Source of the DNA: Byssothecium circinans | Lineage: Eukaryota; Ascomycota; Dothideomycetes; Pleosporales; Massarinaceae | Length of the DNA: 54,680 nt | Assembly (NCBI GenBank): GCA_010015675.1 | Contig: ML977062.1 | Span: forward strand, 10,543-65,222 | Direction of reading: 5' to 3' | Shown here: positions 54,253-54,680 of the stretch, in pieces | How the letters are laid out: each line of letters starts with the position of its first letter | Position numbering within the stretch: the stretch's first letter is position 1 | Made by a program: the position numbers and the translations under genes | The notes under the pieces: model-generated | Databases searched by the model: none | The model's input: the letters and a program-made list of their open reading frames with translations, nothing else | What the model was told of the DNA's origin: nothing

Positions 54253-54680
54253 TGTTGTGGTACTGGAGTATGGGATGGGGGTGAGGAAAGTTGAGGTTAT
54301 CGGTGCATCGTGGATTCGTAATCAAGAAGGAGCAATCATCACCACTAGTACTCATGTGAGTACAGTAGGGTATCAACACAAGGAAAAAACACGATAAGGA
54401 TAAGGCGCACCGGCCTCGGAACTCGAACGACTTCGGATGAACGATGACGTAAGCGGAGCGGATTAACCTGCGTCCGACTCGTGGATTCGTAACTACCAGG
54501 ATAGTAGATACTGTGGTCTATCGATCGGTTAAACATTCGAGAGTGAGTTCTAGTTGGCGTAGACTAGGGTTTGAGTTATCGTCGACGGGACCACGTTATC
54601 GATAAAGGAATTACTGTCACGTGAAACATTACCTCTATGTTAATATGGCCAGAAATAGGTACAGATTTGATACAAAAGAT
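54253..54680. other. Right end, no supported gene
   Basis: Promoter side of the MFS transporter and beyond. A short TCGTTCGAGTTCCGAGG-like stretch on the minus strand (about 54405-54430) recalls a tRNA T-arm, but no matching acceptor stem or anticodon arm is found. Nothing else is seen. Confidence 0.4.

Noticed and set aside
54400..54480. Possible tRNA (TTCGAGTTCC-like T-arm on the minus strand)
   Set aside because: No D-arm, anticodon arm or acceptor pairing at the right distances could be found.

Overview
The window reads as nuclear DNA of a filamentous ascomycete (Pezizomycotina). The evidence is short introns (47-116 bp) with CTAAC/CTGAC branch sites, a fungal pogo-type transposon relic, and fungal-type PHO85, CWC22, DPM2 and phosphate-repressible acid phosphatase genes. 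A dothideomycete is my best guess, but that is inference. There are no bacterial-style operons. Genes lie one by one on both strands. Exon boundaries below were placed by eye from splice signals and reading-frame continuity.

Layout. 1-5.2 kb is a gene graveyard: a repeat-containing AT-rich stretch, a stop-riddled coding relic (542-1019), an ankyrin gene broken by one TAG (1372-2344, minus), a frameshifted relic of an unrecognised protein (3025-4002) and the 3' part of a pogo-type transposase with a stop and a lost catalytic Asp (4098-5225, minus). Most stops fit C-to-T/G-to-A change, as expected of RIP. From 5.4 kb the sequence is ordinary gene space: mitochondrial aspartyl-tRNA synthetase (minus); then a 13.7-kb minus-strand gene for a giant secreted mosaic protein of about 4,570 residues (8805-22531); an HSDL2-like SDR (minus); and about 4.2 kb with little coding evidence. 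On the plus strand follow a Myb-like DNA-binding protein, Ap4A phosphorylase, a PHO85-type CDK, a small catalase-like peroxidase and a DCAF6-like WD40 protein. DPM2 (minus, three short exons) shares a promoter with CWC22 (plus). A cAMP-receptor-like GPCR (plus), a type-II membrane-anchored multicopper oxidase (minus), a secreted acid phosphatase (plus) and an MFS transporter (minus) complete the window.

The outstanding item is the giant protein. It has a signal peptide, an N-terminal PAN/apple-like Cys domain, dozens of Leu/Pro-rich LLS-type repeats, 13 copies of a repeat centred on CPGPxCR, a second PAN-like domain, a hevein-type chitin-binding domain with all eight cysteines, Ser/Thr/Arg-rich linkers and a Trp/Tyr/Asp-rich repeat tail. 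One apparent frameshift and three in-frame stop codons interrupt it. Two stops can be removed by 63-bp introns; the stop just before the chitin-binding domain cannot. I know of no described protein with this architecture. A cell-wall or surface role is inferred from the signal peptide and domains only.

The remaining genes are mostly housekeeping (translation, splicing, GPI/glycosylation, nucleotide and phosphate metabolism, signalling) and form no evident pathway or biosynthetic cluster.
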